Source of the DNA: Treponema sp.
GTDB lineage: Bacteria > Spirochaetota > Spirochaetia > Treponematales > Breznakiellaceae
Assembly (NCBI GenBank): GCA_031266175.1
Contig: JAISBN010000158.1
Coordinates: 1 to 45,162 of the forward strand
DNA: 45,162 nucleotides
Direction: 5' to 3'
The notes beneath the pieces were generated by a model. It worked only from the letters and a program-made list of their open reading frames with translations, was not told the origin of the DNA and searched no databases. The position numbers were made by a program, and so were the translations under genes. Numbering within the stretch: the stretch's first letter is position 1; each line of letters opens with the position of its first letter. Positions 31,060 to 40,661 of the stretch are shown one piece after another.

Positions 31060-32262
31060 CTACCCCGCCGCCCACTCCGCCGCGGCTTCCCTGAAAGCGG
31101 CGGCGGAGGCGCGGATTACCCCCTCGTCCACGCAGTAGGCAAAGCGTATCCACCCCGGCGCGCCGAAACTGCTTCCGGGCACCCCCAGGATGCGCCGCGC
31201 CTTCAGGCAGCCGGAAAACGCCCTGTCGCCGGCTTCTTCCCGGCCGGTTTCAGGAACTTTGGCAAAAAGATAGAAGGCCCCTTCCGGTTCCACATAGCCG
31301 ATTCCCGCGGCGTCCAGCACTTCCTTAAAAGCCTGCCTCCGGGCGGCGTACACTTCCACCGCGACCCGTTCTTCCGTTAACTCGGCCACGATCCGCTGCA
31401 TCAGCGCCGGGGCGTTGACAAAACCCAGGACCCTGGTGGCATAGACAAGGGCCGCCAGGGTATCGTCCCGGTCGCTGATTCCGGGCCCCGCAGCAATATA
31501 GCCTATCCGCTCGCCGGGAAGGGAAAGGCTTTTGGAATAGGAGGTAACCACGATGGATTCTTCGTAGGCGGAAAGCACCGGGGGAACCATGACGCCGTCA
31601 TAAACAATTTCCCGGTAAGGTTCGTCCGCGACAAGGTACGGACAGCGGCCGGTCTTTGCGCCATAGCGGCGGAGCAGATCGGCAAGGGCCGCGATGTCCG
31701 CCCCGGAATAGACCCGGCCCGTCGGATTGTGGGGTGAATTGATCAGCACCGCCGCGGTTTTGGGGGACAGGGCCTGTTCTATTGTTTCCAGGTCCAGGGA
31801 AAAATCCGCTTTACTGGCCGCCTCTACCAGGACGCCGCCGTGGTTGGCCGCATAGGAGCGGTATTCCATAAAGTAGGGCCGGGGAACGACGACTTCGTCG
31901 CCGGGATTCAGGATGCTTTTGAGCGCCACGTTCAGGGCCCCCGCGGCGCCCGCCGCCATGACGACATGGGAAGGCGGCACCGTACAGCCCTGTTCCCGGG
32001 ACGCTTTCCGGGCCAGGGCCTCCCGGACACCGGCATAGCCCGCGTTGGGCATGTAGCCGTGGGAACCTTTGGCGTCCTCCTCCGCCAGGCGGACAAAAAC
32101 GCGGTGAAAGGCCGGAGGGGGCTCCAAATCGGGATTCCCGATGGAAAAATCAAAGACCTGGTCGGGGCCGTATTTCTTTTTCAGTTCGGCCCCCTCTTCG
32201 AACATCTTCCGTATCATCGAAGAGGATGCCAGGGCTTCTCTGACCGCAGCTGCTATGGGCAT
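31060..32262 (-). CDS. PLP-dependent aminotransferase, class I/II
   Basis: This 400-residue protein has VFDFSIGNPDLEPPPAF, NAGYAGVREALA, INSPHNPTGRVYS, VADEPYREIVYDG and the PLP-Lys motif SYSKSLSLPGERIG. It is of the aspartate/alanine transaminase fold family; the substrate is not predictable. AAGGAGG stands 5 nt before the ATG. Divergent from the glycerol-phosphate dehydrogenase gene, with a 44-bp gap. Confidence 0.92.
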   Translation of the reverse strand: MPIAAAVREALASSSMIRKMFEEGAELKKKYGPDQVFDFSIGNPDLEPPPAFHRVFVRLAEEDAKGSHGYMPNAGYAGVREALARKASREQGCTVPPSHVVMAAGAAGALNVALKSILNPGDEVVVPRPYFMEYRSYAANHGGVLVEAASKADFSLDLETIEQALSPKTAAVLINSPHNPTGRVYSGADIAALADLLRRYGAKTGRCPYLVADEPYREIVYDGVMVPPVLSAYEESIVVTSYSKSLSLPGERIGYIAAGPGISDRDDTLAALVYATRVLGFVNAPALMQRIVAELTEERVAVEVYAARRQAFKEVLDAAGIGYVEPEGAFYLFAKVPETGREEAGDRAFSGCLKARRILGVPGSSFGAPGWIRFAYCVDEGVIRASAAAFREAAAEWAAG

Positions 32263-32306
32263 GACGCCTCCTTATGTATCGACTGCCGGATATGATACCA
32301 TAAAAC

Positions 32307-33692
32307 ATGGAACAAAAAGTACCTGTCAGCGAATGTCTTGCGGCGGCGAAAGAAACCAGGGCGATGAACGTGGGAACCAACGCCCTGGAAGCGCTTCCCG
32401 AACTGCTGGGGCGGCATTTTAGCCCGGGCCCTGTTTTTATCGTGGCCGATGAAAACACCTTCGGCGCGGCGGGAAAGGCGGTCACCGACGCCCTTGACGG
32501 CCTTGACGGAGCGGGAATCCCCCGGGCGGGATCTTTTATGTTCGGCCGGGAAAGGATCCACGCCGAATACCGCCATGTGGAAACCCTGAAGGAACAGTTC
32601 CGGACCGCGGGGGAAAATTTTATCCCCCTGGTTATCGGTTCCGGTACCCTGAACGATCTGGTCAAGCGGGCCGCGTTTGAATGTAAGCTGCCCTATCTCT
32701 GCGTTGCCACCGCGGCGTCGGTGGACGGTTTTACCGCCAACGGCGCTTCCATCGTCTACGAGGAATTCAAGCAGACCATGCCCTGCGACGCGCCCCGGGT
32801 CCTGGTGGCGGATTCGGCGATCCTGGCCGCCGCGCCCCGGTATCTTTCCTCCTCCGGTTTCGGGGATCTGGCGGGAAAACTTATCGGCGGCTCCGACTGG
32901 ATTATCGCCGCCACGGCCTTTGGCTTTGACGGCAAGGGGCTTATGGCTCCGGGCTCCGAAGCCATTGATCCCGCGGGCTGGGCCATGGTACAGAACGGCC
33001 TTATGGATACCCTGGAAGCTTCCCTTCCCGCGGTCCGGGGTGACAGCGCCGCGGTTACCTTTCTGTTTGAAGCTTTGGCGGTTACCGGTTTTGCCATCCA
33101 GTACTACCAGGATTCCCGGCCTTCGTCGGGGTGCGAGCACATGTTCAGCCATATCTGGGAAATGGAAAATCTTTCCGTCAACGGAATCCCGGTGACCCAC
33201 GGCCACAAGGTGGCCATGGGTACCCTCGCGGCCGCCGCTTTTACCGAGTGTTTCTTTTCCGGCAGCGAGCCCCCCGCTCCGGCGTCTTCATACGCCAGGC
33301 CAAGCCTTCGGGAACGGGAAGAAGAGGTCCGCAAAGCCTTCGCGGGCCAGGACAAGGCCGCGGAGGCCGCCCTGAAAGCCGCCGGATCCAAATATCTTCC
33401 CGAAGCCCCGGCCCGCCTTTTAGCCGGCGCCCTGCGGGACTGCTGGAAGGAAGTTAAGGAAAAATGTCTGGCCCACCTGCCGTCCTACGAAAAATTCCGG
33501 TCCCTCTTCGCGGAGGCCCAATGCCCCGTAAGGCCCGAAGAAATAGGCCTTACCCGCCGCCGGGTTATTGCCGCCGCGGCCAAGGCCCAGATGATCCGCC
33601 GGCGCTATACCGTGCTGGACTATGCCTGGGATTTGGGAGTTTTTGACCAGGTGCTGAAACGGATGGAAGACTCAAGCCAGTATCTTTGGTAA
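32307..33692 (+). CDS. sn-Glycerol-1-phosphate dehydrogenase (AraM/EgsA family)
   Basis: The 461-residue protein shows VIGSGTLNDLVKRAA and VATAASVDGFTANGASI (nucleotide site), SSGFGDLAGKLI (metal Asp), SSGCEHMFSHIWEM and VTHGHKVAMGTLA (metal His residues). The family makes G1P from dihydroxyacetone phosphate, the archaeal lipid stereochemistry; Bacillus AraM does the same. Its lipid or cell-wall product in a spirochaete is unknown. The tail (~320-461) is longer than usual. No ribosome site; TATGAT lies 10 nt before the ATG. Confidence 0.88.
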   Translation: MEQKVPVSECLAAAKETRAMNVGTNALEALPELLGRHFSPGPVFIVADENTFGAAGKAVTDALDGLDGAGIPRAGSFMFGRERIHAEYRHVETLKEQFRTAGENFIPLVIGSGTLNDLVKRAAFECKLPYLCVATAASVDGFTANGASIVYEEFKQTMPCDAPRVLVADSAILAAAPRYLSSSGFGDLAGKLIGGSDWIIAATAFGFDGKGLMAPGSEAIDPAGWAMVQNGLMDTLEASLPAVRGDSAAVTFLFEALAVTGFAIQYYQDSRPSSGCEHMFSHIWEMENLSVNGIPVTHGHKVAMGTLAAAAFTECFFSGSEPPAPASSYARPSLREREEEVRKAFAGQDKAAEAALKAAGSKYLPEAPARLLAGALRDCWKEVKEKCLAHLPSYEKFRSLFAEAQCPVRPEEIGLTRRRVIAAAAKAQMIRRRYTVLDYAWDLGVFDQVLKRMEDSSQYLW

Positions 33693-33704
33693 GACATTCC
33701 CGGT

Positions 33705-36260
33705 TTATACCAGCGTCCGGGCAATCCGCACAATGTCGGCGAACACGCCGCCGGCGGTAACCTGGGCGCCGGCGCCGGGACCCTTGATCACCATGGGGAG
33801 TTTTGAGTAGCGGTCGCTGGTGATCACCACCATGTTGTCCGAATCGTTCAGGGTCCTGAAGGGACTCCCTTCGCTCTCGGCCCGGAGGGACAGCTTTGCC
33901 GCTCTCGCTTCGATAACCGCGATATACTGCAGGCCCTTCCCCGCCGCAGCGGCCCGGGCGCGGCGCTCCTCAAAACCGGCGTCGCACTTTTCCAGCTCCC
34001 CAAAAAACGATTCCACATCGGGGGCCTTAAAACAGGCCGGGGGCAGCAGGGGCTCGATGCTGACCGAATCGAATTCCAGGCTCATGCCGCATTCCCTGGC
34101 AAGGATCAGCGCCTTCCGGGCGGCGTCCATCGCGTTCAGGTCGTCCCGGGGATCGGGTTCGGTATAGCCCGCGGCCTTTGCTTCCCGGACCAGGGCGGAA
34201 AAGGTTTTGCCGCCGTCAAAGTTGTTAAAGATGTAGGACAGGGTTCCCGACAGGACCGCCTCGATGCGGCGGACCCGGTCCCCCGAAAGGAACAGATCCC
34301 GCAGGGTAGAGATCACCGGAAGCCCCGCGCAGACCGTGGTTTCGTAGAGATAGGGAATGCCCCGTTCCCGGGAATAGCCGGTCAGCATCTGGTAGTATTC
34401 GTAGCTTCCCGCGTTGGCCCGTTTGTTGGGGGTGATGATCGGAATCGACCGGGTGATGATCTCCCCGTAGGCCGCGGAAACTTCGTCGCTCGCGGTACAG
34501 TCACAAAAGGCCGTGTTGGGAAGGTTAAGGCTGTTCATGACGGCGATAAATTTTTTAAGGCCGAAGGTTTCCGGCCCGGTTTCTGCCTTCAGGAGCGGCC
34601 CGGGTTCAACCGGCGGTTCCCCCGGCCCCCGCTCCGCCGCTTCCCCGGATCCGCCGGAAGTCCGCCGTTTGAACAGCTCCTTTACCCGCCGGGGATCCAG
34701 CCCCGAGGGATCAAAAATCATGCACCGGGAATTCCCCGCCCCCGCCAGGCGGATACGGATCTGGTGCCGGTCGGCGAGGATCTCCCGGTGGCCGGCAAGC
34801 TGATCCAGCAGGGTGCCGCCGATAAGGCCCGAACCCAGGAGAAACAGGTTGACCGACCGGACACCGGCAAGGAAAAACGCCTCGTGGATAGCGTTTAACG
34901 CCTTGGTTTCGTCCTGGGAAGAAATCACCAGGGAGATATTGATCTCGGAAGAACCCTGGGCAATGGCTACCACATTGATCCCGTTCCGGCCCAGGGCATG
35001 GAATACCTTGCCGGAAATCCCCGACACCCGCTTCATCCGTTCACCCACCACGGCGATGATCGAAAGATCTTCTTCCGCCACCGGCTTGTCGATGGAGCCC
35101 TCGTTTATCTCCCGCCGGAATTCTTCCGTCAGGGCATCCAGGGCGCTGCCGCCGGAAAGGGGATCCACCGCCGCGCAGATTGAGTACTCGCTGGAAGCCT
35201 GGGTGATAAGGATAACGCTGATCTTCCGCCGGGCCAGCGCCCCGAAAAGGCGGAAGGAAAAACCCGCCACCCCCACCATCCCCGAACCCTGGATGCGGAC
35301 CAGGGTAACCCGGTGCAGGGAACTGATCCCCCGGATGGGATACTCGCTGGGCTCCGCGGTCCCGGAAATCCGGGTCCCCGGCGACGACGGGTTAAAGGTA
35401 TTTCGTATAACGATGGGAATTCCCTTTTCCAGCGCGGGCTTTATCGTCGGGGGATGGAGCACCCTGGCCCCGAAGTGGGAAAGTTCCATCGCCTCTTCAT
35501 AGGAAATAGAATCTATGCGGAAAGCGTTTTTTACCTGCCCCGGATCGGCGGTTAAAATACCGTCCACATCGGTCCAGATTTCAACACATTCCGCCCCGAT
35601 GGCGGCGCCGTAAATCGCGGCGGAAAGGTCCGAGCCCCCCCGGCCCAGGGTGGCGGCGGAACCGTCCGCGGAGGAGGCCACAAAGCCGGAGGCCACAAAA
35701 AGAGTCCCCCCGGCGGCCGAAAGCCTCTCCCGGATCCGCCGGTAGGTATCCCCGGGAATAAAACGGGCCGCGCCGTAATTGCCGTCGGTGACAATCAGGT
35801 CCCGGGAATCCAGGTATTCCGCGGCGGTCCCCGACGACCGGAGAATCCGGGTAATGAGGGGAGCGGAGAGCCGCTCGCCGAAACTCATAATACTGTCCAG
35901 GGTCCGGGGGGAAAGTTCCCGCAGGATATCCACCCCCTCCAGGGTCCGGGAAAGCTCCGTTATCGAAGCCTGTATTTCCCCGGCGGCGGCTTTTTTTTCT
36001 TCCCCCGAAAGGAAGGCTTCGCTGATTGCAAGATGGCGGTCCCGGATCTCCTCAACGGTCCGCCGCCGCGCCTCCGTCTGGCTGCCGGGGCCGGAAGCTT
36101 TTTGGGCGGCGGCAATCAGGGCGTCGGTAATACCCGACAGGGCGGAAACCACCACCACCACGGTTTTACCTGCGTGGCCGGGATCTTTTATAATGGAGAC
36201 AAGTTGGGAAAGGGCCTGGGGCGAACCCACGGATGTACCGCCGAATTTAAGTACCAGCAT
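33705..36260 (-). CDS. thrA: Bifunctional aspartokinase/homoserine dehydrogenase
   Basis: Start ATG 36260 was chosen (MLVLKFGGTSVG) because AGGA sits 7 nt upstream; the GTG at 36266 is too close. The ~851-residue protein joins an N-terminal aspartokinase (VLKFGGTSVGSPQAL, then VEIWTDVDGILTADP), two ACT-type regulatory parts (VRIQGSGMVGVAGFSFRLF, then VIAQGSSEINISLVI) and a C-terminal homoserine dehydrogenase (FLLGSGLIGGTLLDQL, then AVLSGTLSYIFNNFDGGKTF). It catalyses steps 1 and 3 of threonine and methionine synthesis and would be feedback controlled through ACT. Confidence 0.96.
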   Translation of the reverse strand: MLVLKFGGTSVGSPQALSQLVSIIKDPGHAGKTVVVVVSALSGITDALIAAAQKASGPGSQTEARRRTVEEIRDRHLAISEAFLSGEEKKAAAGEIQASITELSRTLEGVDILRELSPRTLDSIMSFGERLSAPLITRILRSSGTAAEYLDSRDLIVTDGNYGAARFIPGDTYRRIRERLSAAGGTLFVASGFVASSADGSAATLGRGGSDLSAAIYGAAIGAECVEIWTDVDGILTADPGQVKNAFRIDSISYEEAMELSHFGARVLHPPTIKPALEKGIPIVIRNTFNPSSPGTRISGTAEPSEYPIRGISSLHRVTLVRIQGSGMVGVAGFSFRLFGALARRKISVILITQASSEYSICAAVDPLSGGSALDALTEEFRREINEGSIDKPVAEEDLSIIAVVGERMKRVSGISGKVFHALGRNGINVVAIAQGSSEINISLVISSQDETKALNAIHEAFFLAGVRSVNLFLLGSGLIGGTLLDQLAGHREILADRHQIRIRLAGAGNSRCMIFDPSGLDPRRVKELFKRRTSGGSGEAAERGPGEPPVEPGPLLKAETGPETFGLKKFIAVMNSLNLPNTAFCDCTASDEVSAAYGEIITRSIPIITPNKRANAGSYEYYQMLTGYSRERGIPYLYETTVCAGLPVISTLRDLFLSGDRVRRIEAVLSGTLSYIFNNFDGGKTFSALVREAKAAGYTEPDPRDDLNAMDAARKALILARECGMSLEFDSVSIEPLLPPACFKAPDVESFFGELEKCDAGFEERRARAAAAGKGLQYIAVIEARAAKLSLRAESEGSPFRTLNDSDNMVVITSDRYSKLPMVIKGPGAGAQVTAGGVFADIVRIARTLV

Positions 36261-36309
36261 GGGCACATCCTACCCTTTTTTGCCCGGAATGTCCACGAAG
36301 CGCCCATAC

Positions 36310-36338
36310 ATGACAGGAAACAGAGGGGCCGCTATACT
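36310..36338 (+). promoter_or_regulatory. Promoter of the cysteine desulfurase gene
   Basis: ATGACA (36310-36315), 17 bp, TATACT (36333-36338). Only 6 bp separate the -10 box from the ATG at 36345, so the transcript would be leaderless. Confidence 0.6.
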
Positions 36339-36344
36339 ATTCCC

Positions 36345-37580
36345 ATGACCCGCCGCTACTTTGACTGGGCCGCGACCGCCGTTCCCGATGCCCTTACCCA
36401 TCCCGGCAGCGCGCCCTTCGGCAACCCTTCGTCCCCGCACGGCGAAGGCCGGGCCGCCCGGGCCGCGCTGGAAGAAGCCCGGGCCCGCTGCGCCGCGGCG
36501 CTCCGGGTTAAGCCGGAGGAGCTTGTTTTTACATCCGGGGGAACCGAATCGAACGCCGCGGTTCTTTTTTCCCTGCTCCGCAGGCCCCGCCGGCCCGGAG
36601 AGCCGGACACCGCGGCGCGGGACGCGGAAACGAAGGGCGCGGAACTGCTCTACTCCGCGGTGGAACATCCCTCGGTAAAAGAAAACTGTACCGTCCTGGC
36701 GGAACTGGGACTGCGCTGCGCCGCCATCCTCGTGGACGGCGAAGGCCGGGTAAGCGAAGAAACCTTAGCCGGCGCATTGAAAAAACATCCCCGGCCAAAG
36801 ATGGCGGTGATCATGGCGGTTAACAACGAAACCGGCGCGGTAAACGACCTGCCCGGACTGGTTTCGTTTATCCGCGGCCGTCCGGCGGAAAAGACAGCGC
36901 AAGGCGTTCTTCGAACGCACATCCACTGCGATCTGGTCCAGGCCGCGGGGAAAATTCCGGTTAACCCGGAAAGCTGGGGGATTGACTCCGCTTCCATCAG
37001 CGCCCACAAAATCGGCGGACCCCGGGGCGCGGGACTGCTCTGGCTCAGGAAGCCGCTGCTCCCCCTGGTCCGGGGGGGCGGCCAGGAGGGGGGAATCCGG
37101 CCGGGAACGGAAAACACCGCCGGCGCGCTGGCCCTGGCCCGGGCCCTGGAAACCCGCGCGGACCCCGCCGCGCTGGAAACGGCCCGGGAAGGGGCGGCCC
37201 GGCGCATGGAAGCCCTGATCGGCGGCCTGGAAAAAACCGGCCGCTGTATCCTTATCCCGGCCTGCCGGGCCGGGGGGAGCGGAACCCCGTCCGGCGGAGG
37301 GCTCCGCTTTTCACCCTGGATACTCCAGGCGGCCTTTCGGGGCAGGCACGGGATCATCCCCGGGGAGGTGATGGCCCGTTTCCTGGATGAACGGGGCTTC
37401 GCGGTTTCCACCGGTTCCGCCTGCTCGTCGGCGGAAAAGAAACGGCCCGTCCTTGAGGCCATGGGCATTGACCGGGAAACAGCCTTCGGAGGCATCCGCG
37501 TCTCCCAGGGCTGGTCCACGGCCATGGAAGATATCGAAGCCCTAACGGAAGCCCTGGCAGCGGCCTGCGGCGAACTGTAA
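36345..37580 (+). CDS. Cysteine desulfurase (NifS/IscS-like, class V aminotransferase)
   Basis: ATG 36345 (MTRRYFDWAATAVPDAL) fits the family start YxDxAATxP; the frame further upstream is unsupported. The 411-residue PLP enzyme removes sulfur from cysteine for Fe-S or thio-nucleoside synthesis. It shows FTSGGTESNAAVLF, HCDLVQAAGKIPVN (PLP strand), SISAHKIGGPRGAGLLW (Schiff-base Lys), VRGGGQEGGIRPGTENTAGA and the sulfur-accepting Cys loop STGSACSSAEKKRPV. A Gly/Pro-rich insert lies around residues 310-320. No IscU partner is next to it. Confidence 0.93.
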   Translation: MTRRYFDWAATAVPDALTHPGSAPFGNPSSPHGEGRAARAALEEARARCAAALRVKPEELVFTSGGTESNAAVLFSLLRRPRRPGEPDTAARDAETKGAELLYSAVEHPSVKENCTVLAELGLRCAAILVDGEGRVSEETLAGALKKHPRPKMAVIMAVNNETGAVNDLPGLVSFIRGRPAEKTAQGVLRTHIHCDLVQAAGKIPVNPESWGIDSASISAHKIGGPRGAGLLWLRKPLLPLVRGGGQEGGIRPGTENTAGALALARALETRADPAALETAREGAARRMEALIGGLEKTGRCILIPACRAGGSGTPSGGGLRFSPWILQAAFRGRHGIIPGEVMARFLDERGFAVSTGSACSSAEKKRPVLEAMGIDRETAFGGIRVSQGWSTAMEDIEALTEALAAACGEL

Positions 37581-37606
37581 AAACCGCGGCCGGCGCCCGA
37601 AGTGCG

Positions 37607-37985
37607 TTACTCCTCCGCCGTCTCCCGGTATTTTGTGTATGCCCGGCCGTTGAGCCGGCTGACATAACCGTAGTCATTGGTCCTGCGGCCGGTAAGCCTC
37701 CAGCGGAATGGGGATCCCCTGGCGGATATACAGATACGAGACATTCGCCGCCGAGCCGTCTTTAAAACCGCCCAGACTCAGACGGATATTCAGGCGGGTA
37801 TTGCCCCGGACCATGGTCCCACCGTACACGCCGCCTTCGCCGGTACTCTTTACCGTAGATCACCAGCGCGCCGTCTTCGGCAAGGGTATGCGGGACGTTG
37901 AACTTATCAACCGTAACACTGAACGGCTGAACCGGGAAGCTCTTGAGGTACTTTCCTTCCAGGCATCTTCGCGGTTTGATCCGGC
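37607..37985 (-). pseudogene. Decayed gene fragment in three frames, unrecognised
   Basis: Between the desulfurase and the DUF4340 gene no intact frame exists, but minus-strand pieces in successive frames read like one protein: GKYLKSFPVQPFSVTVDKFN ... AEDGALVIYGKEYR, then RLNIRLSLGGFKDGSAANVS ... PIPLEAYR, then NDYGYVSRLNGRAYTKYRE and a stop at 37607-37609. At least two frameshifts are needed. No family is recognised. The remaining bases to 37995 hold nothing else. Confidence 0.4.
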
Positions 37986-37995
37986 TATGCTTTTT

Positions 37996-39042
37996 TCAGG
38001 GCTGCCGGATATCCCGCAGGATCCGCGACACCGTCCACTGGGGCAGCGCAAAGGTATAGGGTTTGCCGGATACCGCGGCGGAACTTCTGCCGTCTGTTCC
38101 GGGCTCGATCCGCAGGGAAAGGGATGAGCCGTCCCCCAATTCCACGGTAACGCCGCCCGTCAGGGGGATTTCCGGGGCGAAAGCCCCGCTCTCCGCGGCT
38201 TCTCCCGCGAAGGGGTCCGCTATGAGGCCGGCCGAGGGATCCCCGCCGGGCAGGGCTCCCGCCGGGTCCGCCAGGGCTCCCGCCGTTTCCGCAGCTCCCG
38301 GACTGCCGGGGGCGGTGATGTCTTCCCCCTGGGCTTCCAGAATTCCCCGGATCCAGGTTTCGGCCCTGTCCCTGTCGACGGCGAAAGAATCCCCCTCCGT
38401 TATCCAGCCTTCGCCGCTGCGGACAATGCCGTAAGCGTTCGTGCCTTCCGGGCCGGTAAAATTCACCCGCACCCGTTGAACCAGATCCAGGGGCTTTTCC
38501 TCAAACAGTTTCAGATCGTACCAGGACGATCTGCCGCCGTTAACATAGGAAGCTATCAGTTTGTCCCCGGACCGGAATTCGTTTTCCCCGTTTTTTCGCA
38601 GGAACACTTCCTTCCCCGAGGGGTCTTCCTTGCCCACCAGTAAATCCAGCAGGGGAAGGCCGGGACCCCGGATAAGCAGCCGGGCCGCGGTATCCCCCAG
38701 GCCCAGTTCCCCGTGGGAGGCGGCGGAGGATCCCCGCCGGGGAAAGGCGCCCCGGGTACCGAGGAGCCGGAACAAATCGTCCACCCTGCCCTGTTTAACC
38801 GGAATTTCCAGGGTATCCAGCAGAGCGTACCAGAGGCCGTTTCTAAAGATCAGCTCCAGTTTTTCGCCCTCCCGGGTAATCTCCATGCGGTCCGCCTCCT
38901 CCCGGGCTCCCGAAGGAAGCCAGGTAAAGGACGCGCGCCGGGCGTTGATCCGGTCGGGATCAAAAAACAGGGTCAGGGCGTATACCAGGGCCAGAAGGAC
39001 GGCGCCGGCAGCAAGGACGCGTATCTTTTTCTTATAGGGCAT
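37996..39042 (-). CDS. DUF4340 domain protein (Gld-type exporter auxiliary)
   Basis: The 348-residue protein has an N-terminal membrane helix (VLAAGAVLLALVYALTLFF) and an extracytoplasmic beta-rich part typical of DUF4340: KLELIFRNGLWYALLDTLEI, GRVDDLFRLLG, LLDLLVGKEDPSGKEVFLRK and WYDLKLFEEKPLDLVQRVRV. A Gly/Ala/Pro-rich insert (~245-285) breaks the last strand pair. Such proteins accompany GldG in ABC-type systems. The start overlaps the GldG-like stop by 11 bp. Its role is likely structural within the exporter (inference). Confidence 0.85.
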   Translation of the reverse strand: MPYKKKIRVLAAGAVLLALVYALTLFFDPDRINARRASFTWLPSGAREEADRMEITREGEKLELIFRNGLWYALLDTLEIPVKQGRVDDLFRLLGTRGAFPRRGSSAASHGELGLGDTAARLLIRGPGLPLLDLLVGKEDPSGKEVFLRKNGENEFRSGDKLIASYVNGGRSSWYDLKLFEEKPLDLVQRVRVNFTGPEGTNAYGIVRSGEGWITEGDSFAVDRDRAETWIRGILEAQGEDITAPGSPGAAETAGALADPAGALPGGDPSAGLIADPFAGEAAESGAFAPEIPLTGGVTVELGDGSSLSLRIEPGTDGRSSAAVSGKPYTFALPQWTVSRILRDIRQP

Positions 39043-40660
39043 GATCCTGCTCCTTTTTGTGTTTCCGCCGGTAGAGCCGGAGGGCTCCGAAGACGATAAT
39101 CACCAGGGGAAGAAGAACGATGTTCAGGAGCCGGGAAAAGGTCATGATCCCCGCCCGCTTCGCGTCATCGGTAATCCTGTCCAGCCGGCCGGAGCCGTTC
39201 TTCCGGTTCCTGATGCCCACAATATCATCGTCGTTTCCCAGCCAGCCCGCGGCCTCCAGGAGAAAATTCAGGTTCAGGCTCTGGTTCCGCTGGGTATACT
39301 GCATCAGGAAACTGCCGATATCCGAATCCCCCACCACCACAATCCGCGAATCCCGGGGGGCGGCGGGCATATCGGGCAGTTCACCGGGGGCGGTTTCCCA
39401 TTCGTCCCCTTCCCATTCGCCGGTTTCCGGAACCGGCTTGCCCTTCTCTCCAAACCAGCTGGGAAAGCGTCCTTCCAGGGCCGCGGCCAGGATTTTTTCG
39501 CCGGCGGTTTCTTCCTGTTCCAGGGTAAAGAAGGCGTTGTCCTCCGGCCGGATCCTGAAGTCCCGGGTCATCAGCCATGCCTGGGGAGTCGAGGTAAACA
39601 GCGCTTCCCCTGTCACCAAGCCGGATTCGGGAAGGGTCAGAGTAATCGGACTGGCCCAGTACAGGTCCACCCCGCTGAAACGGGAGGTAAGGATATGATC
39701 GGGATTTCTGAACTCCCCCAGAACCCCCACCCAGGGGGCATAGCGGATATTCCCGGTCTGCCGGGTAACGGGGTTCTGATAGGGCATGGGAAGGGCCGCC
39801 AGATCCAGAACAAGACCGGGCCCCAGGGTTGCGCCGTATCCGGAAAGCATCGCCAGAAGCCCCCGGTCGTTTTTAAGCCGGGCTTCCCAGGTTTCGAACA
39901 AATCCACGTCCACGGTTTCCACCGCGAAGAGGACCCGCCCCCCCAGCTGTATGTAACGGTCGATGCGGTAAAGGGCGTATTCGTCCAGTTCCTCCGCCCC
40001 CCCCAGCACCATGAGCAGGGGCAGGGTATCGGGGATTTCCTCCCCCGGCCTGATTTGCAGCACCGAAAAGCCTGACTGGACCAGGGCCTGGTTCATAAAG
40101 CCGTAGTATTCGTTCCAGTCCTTCCGGGGTTCGCAGGCCATAACCCCCAGCTCCCGGCGTTTTCCGTTGACCAGCGCGCGGATGCGGCTTGTCACGTCGT
40201 ATTCCAGGGTATCCAGGGAAAAAACCCAGGGGATCACTTCGTATTTATCCAGGTATTCAATCACGATTCCTGAATAGACCATGGAAAAGCTTGCTTCGTT
40301 CTGTTCAACATTTTGAAGGGGCTGGGCGGACAGGCCGAACCGCTCCGCGTCCTGCGGGTTGCTGCCCGGATCCCGGACGGTCAGGCGGATTTTCCCCCGG
40401 GAACGTTCCTCGTATTCCCGCAAGACATCGCCTATTTCCCCCGGCGCCGGATCCAGGGACCGCAGCTTGTTGGAAAGATAATAGGTTATCCGCAGATCTT
40501 CCCCGATTTCGTTTCGTAAATTTCTGGACACCGGCGAAAGGGTGTAGGCCTTGGCGCCGGTTAAATCCACCCTGAACCAGATCCGGCGGCTTAACAGAAT
40601 AAGCAGGGCCATGATCACAAGACTTAAAAAAGTTATCAGCCGTTGTTGTTTCCGCGTCAT
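39032..40660 (-). CDS. GldG-like auxiliary protein of an ABC-2 transporter
   Basis: The 542-residue protein has an N-terminal membrane helix (LITFLSLVIMALLILLS), then LSPVSRNLRNEIGEDLRITY, the FSMVYSGIVIEYLDKYEVIP strand set, ELGVMACEPRK and LLMVLGGAEELDEYALYRID (the GldG/IFT-like domain), RIVVVGDSDIGSFLMQY, and a C-terminal helix (LLNIVLLPLVIIVFGALRLY). It is the ABC-type uncharacterised transport auxiliary family (GldG). It follows the permease by one base. Confidence 0.9.
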   Translation of the reverse strand: MTRKQQRLITFLSLVIMALLILLSRRIWFRVDLTGAKAYTLSPVSRNLRNEIGEDLRITYYLSNKLRSLDPAPGEIGDVLREYEERSRGKIRLTVRDPGSNPQDAERFGLSAQPLQNVEQNEASFSMVYSGIVIEYLDKYEVIPWVFSLDTLEYDVTSRIRALVNGKRRELGVMACEPRKDWNEYYGFMNQALVQSGFSVLQIRPGEEIPDTLPLLMVLGGAEELDEYALYRIDRYIQLGGRVLFAVETVDVDLFETWEARLKNDRGLLAMLSGYGATLGPGLVLDLAALPMPYQNPVTRQTGNIRYAPWVGVLGEFRNPDHILTSRFSGVDLYWASPITLTLPESGLVTGEALFTSTPQAWLMTRDFRIRPEDNAFFTLEQEETAGEKILAAALEGRFPSWFGEKGKPVPETGEWEGDEWETAPGELPDMPAAPRDSRIVVVGDSDIGSFLMQYTQRNQSLNLNFLLEAAGWLGNDDDIVGIRNRKNGSGRLDRITDDAKRAGIMTFSRLLNIVLLPLVIIVFGALRLYRRKHKKEQDHAL

Positions 40661-40661
40661 A

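Noticed and set aside
39041-40075. 344-codon plus-strand open frame
   Set aside because: Antisense to the GldG-like gene; Gly/Pro/Gln-rich without motifs.
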